64,000 nucleotides of DNA from Rusavskia elegans. Taxonomy: Eukaryota; Ascomycota; Lecanoromycetes; Teloschistales; Teloschistaceae. Below the pieces are notes generated by a model. That model made no database searches, had not been told where the DNA came from, and saw only the letters and a program-made list of their open reading frames with translations. The stretch spans positions 124,001 to 188,000 of the forward strand of contig SAUG01000007.1 of assembly GCA_011316305.1 (NCBI GenBank), written 5' to 3'. Positions 63,591-64,000 of the stretch are shown here, piece after piece. Position numbers and translations under genes: made by a program. Every line of letters starts with the position of its first letter. Positions within the stretch are counted from its first letter, which is position 1.

Positions 63591-64000
63591 TTATTAAATT
63601 ATATTTCATCTCGGCTTTAATATCCGATAAATCGATGGTTCGATAAATAAATCAAGTATTAGTATACTAGTAAAAAATATATAATAATAGAATTTATATT
63701 CTAATTTAATAAATATAAAAAATAAATTTTTTAGAATTTTAATTTTTTTCGTAATATAACGTGATTTTCTAACGATAATATAATAGAAAGTTTTTTAAAT
63801 AAATATATTTCGTAGTTATCGCTTTTTTTTTTCTTTTACTAATTATATATATCTAAAATCTTTTATAAATATAAATATTTCCTTAATAGCTATAGCTATA
63901 AACGAAACTAGACGGCAGTACTTTTATTTATAATAATTATATCTATTTTTACGGACTTCGACTATTTTATTATTATTAGAATAATCTATATCGACAATAA
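63591..64000 (-). mobile_element. Element d, copy 6, cut by the window end
   Basis: The tail side (ttagttattaaattatatttc) is followed by gataaatcgatggttcg and the shared interior of family d, up to the last base of the window. It is strongly RIP-mutated. Confidence 0.7.

Noticed and set aside
60802..64000. Giant cargo-mobilising element (Starship-like) carrying arsH
   Set aside because: Arsenic genes occur on such elements in other fungi, but no tyrosine-recombinase captain gene or element ends are visible here.

Overview
The window looks like nuclear DNA of a filamentous ascomycete (Pezizomycotina). Genes carry short GT-AG introns of about 47-67 nt with CTRAY-like branch points, the kinetochore gene NUF2 is of the filamentous-fungal type, and most of the window is transposon debris destroyed by repeat-induced point mutation (RIP). 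Inside the RIP tract CA and TG dinucleotides are almost absent, Trp and Gln codons have become stops, and duplicated sequences differ mainly by C/T and G/A changes. || Layout: (1) about 1-8,100 is gene-bearing DNA of balanced composition. It holds the 3' part of an unidentified gene (1-459), a small Cys-rich protein gene (1985-2482, +), a complete four-exon NUF2 (2862-4433, -), a probable secreted HExxH metallopeptidase (5472-6417, +), a decayed NTF2-like gene remnant (6650-7165, -) and a weak three-exon model (7220-7849, +). (2) About 8,100-59,370 is a 51-kb AT-rich tract without intact genes, made of nested RIP-mutated mobile elements. (3) 59,371-62,300 is an island of normal sequence with a three-exon arsH flavoprotein gene (60802-61830, -). 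(4) 62,300-64,000 is a second RIP tract that runs off the window. || The AT-rich tract can be resolved by target-site duplications (TSDs). A Ty3/gypsy chromovirus lies at 17578-24106. A Ty1/copia element (about 38882-52327) is broken by three later insertions. Two 3.3-kb gag-only LTR elements lie at 43709-47030 and 53418-56762. A hAT DNA-transposon family has 8-bp TSDs and includes a transposase-bearing copy (40393-43680), several deleted or cargo-swapped copies and three 160-bp MITEs. There is a tRNA-derived SINE family (four copies), and an unfamiliar ~0.95-kb element family, called d here (six copies), with 12-13-bp TSDs and a variable CTAAA-type tail. || The order of insertion is readable: copia was hit by hAT, a gag-only LTR element and element d; one hAT copy was hit by a gag-only LTR element and a MITE; one SINE and one d copy were each hit by a hAT copy. 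The right edge of the RIP tract falls inside a repeat, so mutated and unmutated versions of the same sequence can be compared in one window. All dating and family statements rest on reading the sequence, without database searches.
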